DNA of 24,439 nucleotides from Planctomycetota bacterium (GTDB lineage: Bacteria > Planctomycetota > Phycisphaerae > WQYP01): contig JAMDCX010000013.1 of assembly GCA_023489375.1 (NCBI GenBank), positions 1-24,439 on the forward strand. Reading direction: 5' to 3'. The position numbers were made by a program, and so were the translations under genes. The notes below the pieces were generated by a model, which was not told the origin of the DNA, did no database searches, and saw only the letters and a list, made by a program, of their open reading frames with translations. Within the stretch, counting starts at the first letter, position 1, and each line of letters starts with the position of its first letter. Below, piece by piece: positions 14,339-21,840 of the stretch.

Positions 14339-14583
14339 GCGGAAGATTCCTTATCTACTGAATAACCTCCATCACCAGATTATTCGCAGCTTAAAATTAC
14401 ACAGCTTACATGGAGCTTGCTTATACTGCATTTTCTCCTGTGACGCAAACGTTCGCTCACGGGGGCCAAAGAATGGGTGCGGTCATATCTTTATGGTGGG
14501 GGGCGGCGAGATTTCCAGAGTTAACGCGCAGGCCAGGACCACACGGCTAAAATGGGCATTGGCGGTACCGGGCAGCGAAATTG

Positions 14584-14705
14584 GTAACCGTTCACGGTCA
14601 TGTCGACGGGCCAGAAGTACCGCGATTTTGACATGGCCCAAAGGGTGGGAATCCCTTGTGGTGCGGGCTTCCAGTCTGCCCAGTCGCCACTTCGTGAACG
14701 GTTAC
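14584..14705 (+). mobile_element. MITE-like 122-bp element, copy 2, with near-perfect 8-bp target duplication
   Basis: Ends GTAACCGTTCACG and CGTGAACGGTTAC, interior as in copy 1. It is flanked by cgaaattg (14576-14583) and cgaaatta (14706-14713), an 8-bp target duplication with one mismatch. Removing it rejoins gcagcgaaatta to atggaggaataaag, that is, it landed 10 bp upstream of the ribosome binding site of the small ORF at 14729. Confidence 0.88.
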
Positions 14706-14728
14706 CGAAATTAATGGAGGAATAAAGA

Positions 14729-14878
14729 ATGTCCAAAAAATCTGGCCGCACCCCAATGAAAGGCGGCAGCCTTCATTCCGCGGAATACCGTCAATCTGTA
14801 CTGGTTGGTGCGTGGATTTTGGAGTACGGTCCATCAAATAGCCACCGGCTATGCCGGTGGTGGAGTATTCAATGGTAA
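14729..14878 (+). CDS. Small ORF with strong ribosome binding site, unknown function
   Basis: An ATG follows GGAGG (14716-14720) with 8-nt spacing, the best Shine-Dalgarno in this intergenic region. The frame gives 49 residues beginning MSKKSGRTPMKGGSLHSAEY, basic at the start and aromatic at the end (RWWSIQW), without signal peptide or known motif. The last third lies over the hairpin at 14842-14860. The MITE-like copy 2 inserted 10 bp before the ribosome binding site and would have cut it from any upstream promoter. It may be a truncated gene start rather than a complete small protein. Confidence 0.3.
   Translation: MSKKSGRTPMKGGSLHSAEYRQSVLVGAWILEYGPSNSHRLCRWWSIQW
14842..14860. terminator. 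GC-rich hairpin, possible terminator
   Basis: Arms ccaccggc (14842-14849) and gccggtgg (14853-14860) pair perfectly around a 3-nt loop. No T-run follows, so the terminator role is uncertain. Confidence 0.35.
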
Positions 14879-15100
14879 TGCCAATTAGGAAGTTATTACG
14901 GCCCCATTCCTGAGCAGCGATCTGCACAGGAATATGGAACGGCATTCTCCCCACGAATCCATGTTTAGCCGGCGGACGCCATCCGCCACGACCTCAACAC
15001 TTGCCGCGCGGGGACGGTAAGCGTAATGTTTCCGGTTTGGACGCTATGCCGGATCGGTTCCGCAGCCGGTTGGATTAGCTGGTTGAGTTTTGGAGGTACT

Positions 15101-17122
15101 ATGAAAATCGCTCTGAACTGGATAGCCCGGTATCTTGATTCCGTCCCGTCCGCAGCCGCCGCTCAGGAAGCGCTGGTTAATGCCGGCCTGGTTGTGGAAA
15201 ATGTACAACAATCCCACGGTACGGAAGTCCTTGATGTAGAGGTCACCAGCAATCGTACCGATTGTTTCAGTCATATTGGCCTGGCGCGGGAGTTCTCCGC
15301 ACTTTTTCATTCCAGGTTTACCATGCCGGAAGTGAAGCTGGTAGAATCCGGCGAACCGGCGGCCCATCAGATTCAGGTGGAGATTCAAGTGCCGGAGTTA
15401 TGCTCCTATTATTCCGCCCGGATCATACGCAATGTCAAAGTTGGACCTTCGCCGCAATGGCTCCGTGAAGCCCTTGAATCCATTGGCTTGCGTAGTGTTA
15501 ATAATGTAGTGGATGTGACCAATTTTGTGCTCATGGAAACCGGACAGCCCCTGCATGCCTTTGACGCCGAGAGGATTCATCAGCACCGCCTTATTGTCAC
15601 TACGGCCGCGGACGGACAAACTCTCACAGTACTTGATGGACGCAATTATAAACTCAATGCCTCCATGATGGTTATAGACGATTTGGCCGGCCCCCTGGCC
15701 ATCGCTGGAGTGATGGGTGGGCAACCCAGTGCGGTAACAGATTCCACGCAGAATGTGGTCTTGGAATCCGCACGATTTAATCCATTGTCCATTCGCGCTA
15801 CGGCACGAGCGCTGACGTTGTTCAGCGATTCGTCTTTTCGTTTTGAGCGGGGCCTTGATCCTGCCATGGCTGAATACGCCTCGCGTCGGGCCGCAGCGCT
15901 GATACAGGAGGTTGCCGGTGGAACTGTGGCTCCCGGTCTGGTTTGTGCCGGCTTTGTACATACCAAACCGATGACGGTAACCTTGCGGCCCCAACGCGTT
16001 TTCGAGATTCTCGGTATACCAATACCGCAGGAGGAGGCTTTGGATATTTTACGGCGGCTGAAATTGGCGGCAGAATTAAAAGATGGCCGCATTGTCTGTA
16101 CGGTGCCCAGTTTTCGTTCCGATATTACCCGTGAAATCGATCTAATAGAAGAACTGGCACGATTATGGGGTTATGGCAAAATTCCAGTGCGGAGTGTTAT
16201 TACGCATCGGATTCCACCCGCCGATTACCGGACGCAAGCCCTCGGGGTTATCTGCCAGACCCTCAGCGCCTGCGGTTTTTGTGAAGCTATCACGCACAGT
16301 TTTGTCGCACCGACGGAGGCGCGGCAATTTCTCCCCTCCGATGCGGCACCGTTACAGGTTAGTGAACTGGTGCGCAAAGTGGAAAATGCCCTGCGTCCCT
16401 CAATATGGACTGGACTTTTGCGGGCGCGGGCTCTGAACCAGAATAATGGCAACGCCAATGTCCGGTTGTTTGAATATTGCAGCGTTTTTTGGCAGGAATT
16501 ATCAGCCGGTAGCCCGCCCCGGGAGCAACGCCGCCTTGCACTGATCGCCGATAGTGTCGATCAGGTTCTCGCGGCCTTGCGGGAGTTGCTGGGAAAACTA
16601 AACCCGGCAGCCCGCCTGACAGTCCGCCCCCAGGACGGTCCTGGATTAACTTCCGGAGTGGGGGGAAGGTGTTTTATAAACCTCAATCAAACCCGGACAG
16701 ATATTGGTGGGGTGGGTTTAATAGCGCCTCAAGTGTTAAAATTTTATGATCTTCGTCAGCCCGCCGCCGTTGTGGAACTGGAATTGGAAAAACTGATTGC
16801 TATTTTTGATCCTGTGCGACGGGCACGACCGTTGCCTCGGTTTCCCGCAGTGCGGCGGGATCTATCCGTTGTAGTAGCCAATACAGTGCGCTGGGCGGAC
16901 GTATACTCATCCATTCATGCCGGCGACCTGAAATTTCTTGAATCCGTCGAATTTGTGGGAACCTTCCGCAATGCGCAAATCGGCACGGGGAAAAAAAGTC
17001 TTACGTTCACGCTGGTATTCCGTGACGGGCAATCTACCCTTCGTTCGGAACAGGTGGATCAGCAGGTAAATAACGCACTGGAGATTCTTGCCGCGCATTA
17101 CCAAGCAGCGCTGCGGGCTTAA
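15101..17122 (+). CDS. pheT: Phenylalanyl-tRNA synthetase beta subunit, short form
   Basis: Beta subunit of the PheS2-PheT2 enzyme that charges tRNA-Phe. ATG 15101 is chosen because TGGAGG ends 4 nt upstream and the protein then begins MKIALNWIARYLD as in the family. Domains in order: N-terminal segment with SNRTDCFSHIGLAREFSAL, the B3/B4 editing domain (YYSARIIRNVKVGPSPQWL, NNVVDVTNFVLMETGQPLHAFDA, GVMGG, FERGLDP), the B5 domain (EIDLIEELARLWGYGKIP), a catalytic-like core, and the C-terminal FDX-ACB anticodon domain (FPAVRRDLSVVV to the end). At 673 residues it lacks the tRNA-binding OB-fold insertion found after residue 40 in the roughly 800-residue forms. No pheS lies next to it; the alpha subunit must be encoded elsewhere. 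Confidence 0.94.
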   Translation: MKIALNWIARYLDSVPSAAAAQEALVNAGLVVENVQQSHGTEVLDVEVTSNRTDCFSHIGLAREFSALFHSRFTMPEVKLVESGEPAAHQIQVEIQVPELCSYYSARIIRNVKVGPSPQWLREALESIGLRSVNNVVDVTNFVLMETGQPLHAFDAERIHQHRLIVTTAADGQTLTVLDGRNYKLNASMMVIDDLAGPLAIAGVMGGQPSAVTDSTQNVVLESARFNPLSIRATARALTLFSDSSFRFERGLDPAMAEYASRRAAALIQEVAGGTVAPGLVCAGFVHTKPMTVTLRPQRVFEILGIPIPQEEALDILRRLKLAAELKDGRIVCTVPSFRSDITREIDLIEELARLWGYGKIPVRSVITHRIPPADYRTQALGVICQTLSACGFCEAITHSFVAPTEARQFLPSDAAPLQVSELVRKVENALRPSIWTGLLRARALNQNNGNANVRLFEYCSVFWQELSAGSPPREQRRLALIADSVDQVLAALRELLGKLNPAARLTVRPQDGPGLTSGVGGRCFINLNQTRTDIGGVGLIAPQVLKFYDLRQPAAVVELELEKLIAIFDPVRRARPLPRFPAVRRDLSVVVANTVRWADVYSSIHAGDLKFLESVEFVGTFRNAQIGTGKKSLTFTLVFRDGQSTLRSEQVDQQVNNALEILAAHYQAALRA

Positions 17123-17210
17123 TAACTCGCAGAGGAATATATCCGGACACACCCGCACAGCATGCCAGGGATTGCGTTGCGCCAAACAAGGTGAATAGTG
17201 TGTCGCAGAA

Positions 17211-17597
17211 TCACATTTTCGATCTGCCCACAATGGTCTTCCAATGACCATGGTCCTTGACTTTGATCATAGAGGGAATCAGTACGTGGTCATGCGCGTT
17301 GGCTTTACCCATGACTTCAATGGTTAAACCGACATACGGAGCCAGCGGCCGGGAATTGGTCGCCAGCGTCCAAGCCTGGCCATGGATCAGAATGCCCGCG
17401 GGAATCCCCGATTCCAGACATTTCTTGCCGCAGGTTTTGCCATGGGCTCGACCCGTAGCTCCAAAAGCCGAATAGCATTTCATATCCAGCAATTGCCCCG
17501 TGACCGTTATGCGCTTAGCGGCCGCCGCAAATGTGCTTACCGACATGACGCCGACCACAAGTATGGCCATGACCCCGGAAAGCCTTTTACGATTCAT
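17211..17597 (-). CDS. Small exported protein with Cys/His-rich motif
   Basis: A 128-residue exported protein of unknown function. ATG 17597 is supported by GGAG at 17604-17607 (6-nt spacing) and by the signal peptide MNRKRLSGVMAILVVGVMSV ending near FAAAA; the longer frame upstream lacks these. The mature part starts ITVTGQLLDMKCYSAFGATG and continues RAHGKTCGKKCLESGIPAG. This Cys-(His)-Cys-Cys arrangement is seen in small periplasmic proteins of Acidobacteria and Planctomycetes and may bind a metal or haem, or form disulfides (inference). The second half is an OB-like beta region (VGLTIEVMGKA, IPSMIKVKD). It stands alone, convergent with pheT. A MITE-like element lies 90 bp upstream of its start. 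Confidence 0.75.
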   Translation of the reverse strand: MNRKRLSGVMAILVVGVMSVSTFAAAAKRITVTGQLLDMKCYSAFGATGRAHGKTCGKKCLESGIPAGILIHGQAWTLATNSRPLAPYVGLTIEVMGKANAHDHVLIPSMIKVKDHGHWKTIVGRSKM

Positions 17598-17686
17598 ACG
17601 CAGCTCCAAAAATGAACCCAGATAGTCGTTGACCACCAACGACCTGATAACATTATAATAGTTTATCAGACGAACAACAAAAGATA

Positions 17687-17808
17687 GTAACCGTTCACGG
17701 TCATGCCGACGGGCCAGAATTACCGCGGTTTTGACATAGCCCAAAGGGTGGGAACCTCTTGTGGTGCGGGCTTCCAGCCTGCCCCATCGTCCCTTCGTGA
17801 ACGGTTAC
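17687..17808 (+). mobile_element. MITE-like 122-bp element, copy 3
   Basis: Perfect ends GTAACCGTTCACG and CGTGAACGGTTAC, 122 bp, interior as in the other copies. Flanks aaaagata and ccctttac do not match, so no target duplication is visible. Repeat R2b begins about 20 bp downstream, the same arrangement as at copy 1. Confidence 0.88.
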
Positions 17809-17829
17809 CCCTTTACGGCTTATTAATCA

Positions 17830-17914
17830 GTCCGGTTGCGACCATATTTTTGGCTTCAAGCGGTTCTGAACTGCTTGGCCACCATTGTCCCAGGATGTGC
17901 CGATCGCCGAGTGC
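17830..17914 (+). repeat. Second dispersed repeat (R2), copy b
   Basis: Aligns with 2033-2112: gtccgg and ccatat at the start, then a 59-base block from tcaagcgg to tcgccgagtgc with about 80% identity. Both copies follow a MITE-like element in the same orientation, so the unit may have moved or duplicated as a larger block. Confidence 0.5.
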
Positions 17915-18040
17915 CACAATTTCTGGCTGCACCCCATTTATTTCCGTCCTTGGTCGGGCTTCGCATTCAGGACGTTCTCTGGCTATAATTATCCTCTTGG
18001 GTGCAAAGGCTGCGCCTGGATTGAATTTGAGGTAGGACGG

Positions 18041-19342
18041 ATGAATCCCATAGCGAATCAAGATCCTGAATTGTGGCAGGCTATTTGTGATGAAGAGAAT
18101 CGTCAGGAATCGACACTGGAACTTATTGCCAGTGAGAATCACGTTTCACCGGCGGTCCTGGCCGCGGCGGCCACACCATTGACGAATAAATATGCTGAAG
18201 GCTATCCCGGCAAACGATATTATGGCGGCTGCCAGTACATGGATGTCGTTGAGAATCTGGCTCGGGATCGCGCTCGGCAACTTTTTGGATGCGATCATGT
18301 CAATGTGCAGCCGCACTCGGGTTCGCAGGCCAATCAGGCGGTATTTCTTGCGGCCATTAGTCCGGGCGACACCATTATGGGGTTGCATCTGGATCATGGT
18401 GGGCATCTCACGCATGGTAAATCGGTGAATCTTTCCGGCAAATGGTTCAAAGCGGTTCATTACACGCTGAATCCCAAAACCGAACGCATTGATCTGGCGG
18501 AAGTCCGAAAATTGGCTCATGAACATAAGCCCAAACTGATTATCACCGGTGCCAGTGCGTATCCCCGCGTATGGGATTTTGCGGGCTTTGCGGAAATTGC
18601 CCATGAGGTGGGGGCGGTGCAGATGGCAGATATGGCGCATTTCGCCGGACTTGTGGCCACCGGCCTGCATCCCTCGCCCGTGCCATACGCGGAGTTCGTC
18701 ACCACCACCACGCACAAAACTCTGCGTGGCCCGCGCTCCGGCATGGTTTTATGCCAGGCTCTGTGGGCAAAAAAACTCGATTCCGCTGTTTTTCCCGGTC
18801 TGCAGGGCGGTCCGTTGATGCACATTATTGCGGCCAAAGCGGTAGCCTTTGCTGAAGCGCTGCGACCGGAATTCAAACTGTATTGTCAGCAGATCATTAA
18901 AAACGCCCAGGTGCTGGCGGAGGAATTAACCCGCCGCGGTTATCGCCTGGTATCCGGTGGCACGGACAACCATTTAATGCTCATCGACCTGCGTGCCAAG
19001 GACGCTAATTTAACCGGTGCGATGGCGGAACAGTGGTTGCAGACCGCGGGAATGATTGTCAATAAAAACATGGTTCCATTTGATACCCGCAAAGCCATGG
19101 AAACTTCCGGCATTCGTGTGGGCACGCCGGCCTTAACCACCCGCGGCCTCAAAGAGCCGGAGATGAAACTGGTGGCTCAGTGGTTCGATCGCGCCGCGTC
19201 CAGCGCTGGTGATGAAAAAACGCTGCTTCGAATTCGCGGCGAGGTTTCTGACTTTACCCGGCAGTATCCGTTGCCGCATCTGGAATGCCGCGTACCGGCT
19301 TCCCAACAAGTGCGGGAACAAACTGCGGCGGCAGCGCGATAG
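18041..19342 (+). CDS. glyA: Serine hydroxymethyltransferase
   Basis: PLP enzyme that interconverts serine and glycine while charging tetrahydrofolate with a one-carbon unit. ATG 18041 gives the normal N-terminus (DPELWQAICDEENRQESTLELIASENHVS) and has GAGG at 18029-18032, 8 nt upstream; the longer frame to 17885 runs into repeat sequence. Motifs: NKYAEGYPGKRYYGGC, VNVQPHSGSQAN, LDHGGHLTHG, the PLP-Lys loop VTTTTHKTLRGPRSG (Lys226), and FPGLQGGP. At 433 residues it is of normal length. It heads a plus-strand cluster: a glutamine amidotransferase gene follows after 18 bp, then dut. With the serA-like gene 5.5 kb away, it completes part of the serine-to-one-carbon route. Confidence 0.97.
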   Translation: MNPIANQDPELWQAICDEENRQESTLELIASENHVSPAVLAAAATPLTNKYAEGYPGKRYYGGCQYMDVVENLARDRARQLFGCDHVNVQPHSGSQANQAVFLAAISPGDTIMGLHLDHGGHLTHGKSVNLSGKWFKAVHYTLNPKTERIDLAEVRKLAHEHKPKLIITGASAYPRVWDFAGFAEIAHEVGAVQMADMAHFAGLVATGLHPSPVPYAEFVTTTTHKTLRGPRSGMVLCQALWAKKLDSAVFPGLQGGPLMHIIAAKAVAFAEALRPEFKLYCQQIIKNAQVLAEELTRRGYRLVSGGTDNHLMLIDLRAKDANLTGAMAEQWLQTAGMIVNKNMVPFDTRKAMETSGIRVGTPALTTRGLKEPEMKLVAQWFDRAASSAGDEKTLLRIRGEVSDFTRQYPLPHLECRVPASQQVREQTAAAAR

Positions 19343-19360
19343 TCCGGCTGGAGAGTATTC

Positions 19361-20065
19361 ATGGATCATGAGGTTTTAATTCTTCAACACGCGGCTTGCG
19401 AACACGCGGGTAATATCGCCGCCGCGCTGCAATGTGCGAATCGCCGCAGCGCCACTATTGAATTATTCGCCGGCCAGAACGTCCCGGAGACCATGGATTC
19501 ATATTCGGCGTTGGTGATAATGGGCGGTCCTATGGGCGTTTATGAGGAGGCCCAATATCCCTTTATACGTGATGAACTGCGGTTAATAGAACAGACACTC
19601 AAACAGAATAAACCCATTCTTGGCATTTGCCTTGGCAGTCAACTGCTCGCGGCGGCGCTGGGGGCCAAGGTGTATCCGGGGCCGAAGAAGGAAATCGGCT
19701 GGTATCTGGTATCCAGGTTGCCTGCTGCCAAAGGCGATGCTCTCGCCGTGGGGCTGCCGGAGTCCTTTATGGCGATGCACTGGCATGGTGATGTGTTTGA
19801 TGTTCCCGCGGGTTCTGTACCACTGTTGCGGTCTGATCTGACGGCCTGTCAGGCTTTTCGCTTTGATCGCAATGCCTATGGTTTTCTCTGCCACCTGGAA
19901 CTGAGTTTACCCCAGATGGACCGGATGATTCAGGCCTTCCCGGAGGAACTTCATCAGGCGGGCATAACCGGCTCTGAAATCCTGCAAGGGTGGCCCCTGC
20001 ATGGTGCGGCGCTGGAGCGGCTGGGGGGCGAAGTATTTTCACGTTGGACGGCGCTGGTGAAATAA
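19361..20065 (+). CDS. Class-I glutamine amidotransferase (GMP synthase-like, stand-alone)
   Basis: A 234-residue stand-alone GATase1 domain protein that should release ammonia from glutamine or act as a gamma-glutamyl hydrolase; the acceptor is unknown. Nucleophile Cys90 is in GICLGSQLLAAALGA, and the triad is completed by His178 and Glu180 in FLCHLE. The latter replaces the common QFHPE, so the pocket edge differs from GuaA. The segments VIMGGPMGVYEE and AMHWHGDVFDVP are typical of the GMP-synthase-like subfamily. GGAGAG lies 5 nt before the ATG. It sits between glyA (18-bp gap) and dut (41-bp gap), probably in one operon. No synthetase domain is attached or adjacent. Confidence 0.9.
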   Translation: MDHEVLILQHAACEHAGNIAAALQCANRRSATIELFAGQNVPETMDSYSALVIMGGPMGVYEEAQYPFIRDELRLIEQTLKQNKPILGICLGSQLLAAALGAKVYPGPKKEIGWYLVSRLPAAKGDALAVGLPESFMAMHWHGDVFDVPAGSVPLLRSDLTACQAFRFDRNAYGFLCHLELSLPQMDRMIQAFPEELHQAGITGSEILQGWPLHGAALERLGGEVFSRWTALVK

Positions 20066-20106
20066 CCCGGTTTACAGTACCTCTTTATATCTTCAGGAGT
20101 TGGCCA

Positions 20107-20568
20107 TTGCATGATCGCCTGACCGTTGAATTTGCCTGGCTTCCACATGGTCGAGGATTGGAACTTCCAGAGTATCAAACCCCGCACAGCGCCGGCATGG
20201 ATTTACAGGCGGCGGTGATGGCACCGCTGGCCCTTGCGCCCTTGCAGAGAGTATTGGTGCCCTGCGGTTTTGTCATAGCCATTCCCGATGGCTATGAAGC
20301 ACAAATCCGACCCCGATCCGGCTTGGCCCTGAAGAACGGTATTACCCTGCCCAATGCTCCCGGTACTATTGACGCGGATTACCGCGGAGAGCTTAAAATC
20401 ATCATGATTAACCTCGGTTCAGAACCCTTTGTCATTACTCGCGGCATGCGCATTGCGCAGCTGGTTATCGCCCCGGTCACCCGCGCCGCATGGAAGACTG
20501 TGGATTCCCCGGAGCATCTCTCCACTACCGCGCGCGGCAGCGGCGGCTTTGGCAGTACCGGGCATTAG
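20107..20568 (+). CDS. dut: Deoxyuridine 5'-triphosphate nucleotidohydrolase (dUTPase)
   Basis: Trimeric dUTPase that hydrolyses dUTP to dUMP, keeping uracil out of DNA and supplying dUMP for thymidylate. TTG 20107 is the likely start: AGGAG at 20094-20098 sits 8 nt upstream and gives a normal 153-residue protein. All five motifs are present: AGMDLQA, RPRSGLALKNG, GTIDADYRGELK, RGMRIAQLVIAP, and the C-terminal GSGGFGSTGH that closes over the substrate. The last 162 bases of the gene plus one more base recur at 22950-23112 beyond a restriction-modification operon, so the 3' end seen here may have been supplied by that insertion. A methyltransferase frame on the opposite strand overlaps the last 150 bp. 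Confidence 0.93.
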   Translation: MHDRLTVEFAWLPHGRGLELPEYQTPHSAGMDLQAAVMAPLALAPLQRVLVPCGFVIAIPDGYEAQIRPRSGLALKNGITLPNAPGTIDADYRGELKIIMINLGSEPFVITRGMRIAQLVIAPVTRAAWKTVDSPEHLSTTARGSGGFGSTGH

Positions 20569-20569
20569 G
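20407..20569 (+). repeat. dut: Direct repeat, left copy (dut 3' end)
   Basis: 163 bp that align without gaps to 22950-23112 with 4 mismatches; the first 76 bases are identical. Three mismatches are silent and one changes Ser to Thr (GSGGFG to GTGGFG). Homology stops abruptly at both ends. Confidence 0.95.
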
Positions 20570-21840
20570 TTCGTTGAACCGAATGTTCCACTGACAACAA
20601 ATTCAAAGAGTTCTTTCTTGGAACTGCGTTTGCGGATGTTTTCTACCGTGACATGATGGAACCCATTGTTAATCATGATGTCGTGATATATCTGTTCCGT
20701 TGGCACCATCACATCATAGAATCGTGAATTACCCACAATATAATGCACTTGCGCCCCTTCTGTAAGCACACGCGACAAGGCGCGAAAGTGCAGGACGCAA
20801 TCCTCGAAGTACTTGTGGACGTACAGGGATAGTATTCGACTGTGGTCGGAAATTCGAGCGATCATTGCGGCAAATCCACTTCCGGGAATATTCGCGGTAT
20901 TGTCCGGCTGCCAGCGCATGAGGTTGCTGGTCGCGCAACCCCAGGTCCCGCCAATGGCTTTCCAATCCAGCTCGCCGGCCTGACGCCCGTCGTGAAGAAA
21001 GCCCAGCCAATACATATACGGGCGTAGCTCGCGGATGTAGCTCATACGGTTGGGATACGGCGGTGAGGTAATAACGTACGAATATTTGGCGTTTGGCAGC
21101 GAATCGAGCTTGCGAGAATCGCCCAAAACGGCTTCGGCCAAGCCGGAACGGACCGGCACCTGCGCCGCGTTAACGATTTCAGCAAGTCGTTTTACGAACA
21201 GATTTTTAAGGCTCATCGAATAATCCAATGCGGCCAGCGTAGGTTGTACAACTTGAGTTTTAAAGGACATTGACTGATGTCCGAACGAGACTGCCGCAGT
21301 CTCAATTGCGGTTCGACAGAAGGCGGAAAAAAGAAGATTTCGAGCCGATTCGGAAACGTCGGCGTGTTTTATGGTGGTCAGTATATGCGCCAGCGAGCTT
21401 AAATCATCCTCCGACCACCACTTTTGGATATCCTTAATTGGCGGGCGCCACTCGGTGCCGCTACCTGTGGTGGGATTTAGTTTTTCTCCAAATATGGTTG
21501 CGGCATGAATATCCGAAGGCGAATAGGTTGCGAGCTTAACATTGGCCAGCCATATCAGGAACGGATTGACATCGACGGTATCACAATAAATGCCGTGTTC
21601 CGCACAAGTCAGAGCGGTGGTGCCGGTGCCGCAAAATGGGTCCAACACACGGTCGTTCGAAGTGAGCGGTTCGGTCAGCCGTTCCACCAAATGCCGGGAA
21701 TACGCGGGTGTCAAGCGCAGCCATCCGTGCCGTCCAAGGTTGCGGTTGGCCTTAAAAGTCAACGATTCGCGCCGTCCATTGCCTGGACGGGCTAGCGCTG
21801 CTCCCTTGGAGAATAACAATTGTTGGGAATCAGGCTTCAC
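20419..21840 (-). CDS. Site-specific DNA methyltransferase (type II, SPPY motif)
   Basis: Modification enzyme of a type II restriction-modification pair, methylating an exocyclic amino group with S-adenosylmethionine. Motif I is VLDPFCGTGTT (residues 65-75) and the catalytic motif IV is TSPPYPN (258-264). SPPY favours N4-methylcytosine, though N6-adenine methylation cannot be excluded. The motif order I then IV places the target-recognition region at the end or between them. GTG 21840 lies within the last codons of the endonuclease gene (11-bp overlap), implying coupled translation. The homologous part appears to end near ELFEFVVSG (about 20600). The final 50 residues, from LMPGTAK on, are antisense dut sequence, so the native stop was probably lost at the insertion junction. 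Confidence 0.85.
   Translation of the reverse strand: MKPDSQQLLFSKGAALARPGNGRRESLTFKANRNLGRHGWLRLTPAYSRHLVERLTEPLTSNDRVLDPFCGTGTTALTCAEHGIYCDTVDVNPFLIWLANVKLATYSPSDIHAATIFGEKLNPTTGSGTEWRPPIKDIQKWWSEDDLSSLAHILTTIKHADVSESARNLLFSAFCRTAIETAAVSFGHQSMSFKTQVVQPTLAALDYSMSLKNLFVKRLAEIVNAAQVPVRSGLAEAVLGDSRKLDSLPNAKYSYVITSPPYPNRMSYIRELRPYMYWLGFLHDGRQAGELDWKAIGGTWGCATSNLMRWQPDNTANIPGSGFAAMIARISDHSRILSLYVHKYFEDCVLHFRALSRVLTEGAQVHYIVGNSRFYDVMVPTEQIYHDIMINNGFHHVTVENIRKRSSKKELFEFVVSGTFGSTNLMPGTAKAAAAARGSGEMLRGIHSLPCGAGDRGDNQLRNAHAASNDKGF

Larger units (their letters stand above)
14339..15100. other. Intergenic region between divergent pckG and pheT
   Basis: These 762 bases hold the presumed pckG promoter region, MITE-like copy 2 (14584-14705), a small ORF with a strong ribosome binding site (14729-14878), a hairpin at 14842-14860, another at 14971-14987, and the pheT leader. 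No pheS gene and no tRNA or T-box-like element was recognised. Confidence 0.6.
17598..18040. other. Intergenic region upstream of glyA
   Basis: These 443 bases contain the leader of the minus-strand small exported protein, MITE-like copy 3 (17687-17808), dispersed repeat R2 copy b (17830-17914), and the glyA upstream region. Open frames extending through it in either strand translate repeat sequence and were not accepted. No glycine riboswitch or other known RNA was recognised. Confidence 0.55.

Noticed and set aside
14598..14954. 118-residue minus-strand frame in the pckG-pheT gap
   Set aside because: The C-terminal third is MITE-like element sequence and the rest matches no family I recognise; the opposite strand has a better-initiated small frame.
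17885..18040. N-terminal extension of glyA
   Set aside because: The extension is encoded by repeat and intergenic sequence and the family start matches ATG 18041 with a good upstream ribosome binding site.
17813..18142. 109-residue minus-strand frame upstream of glyA
   Set aside because: It covers the glyA start antisense and dispersed repeat R2; the matching repeat at 2033-2112 is not open in the same frame.
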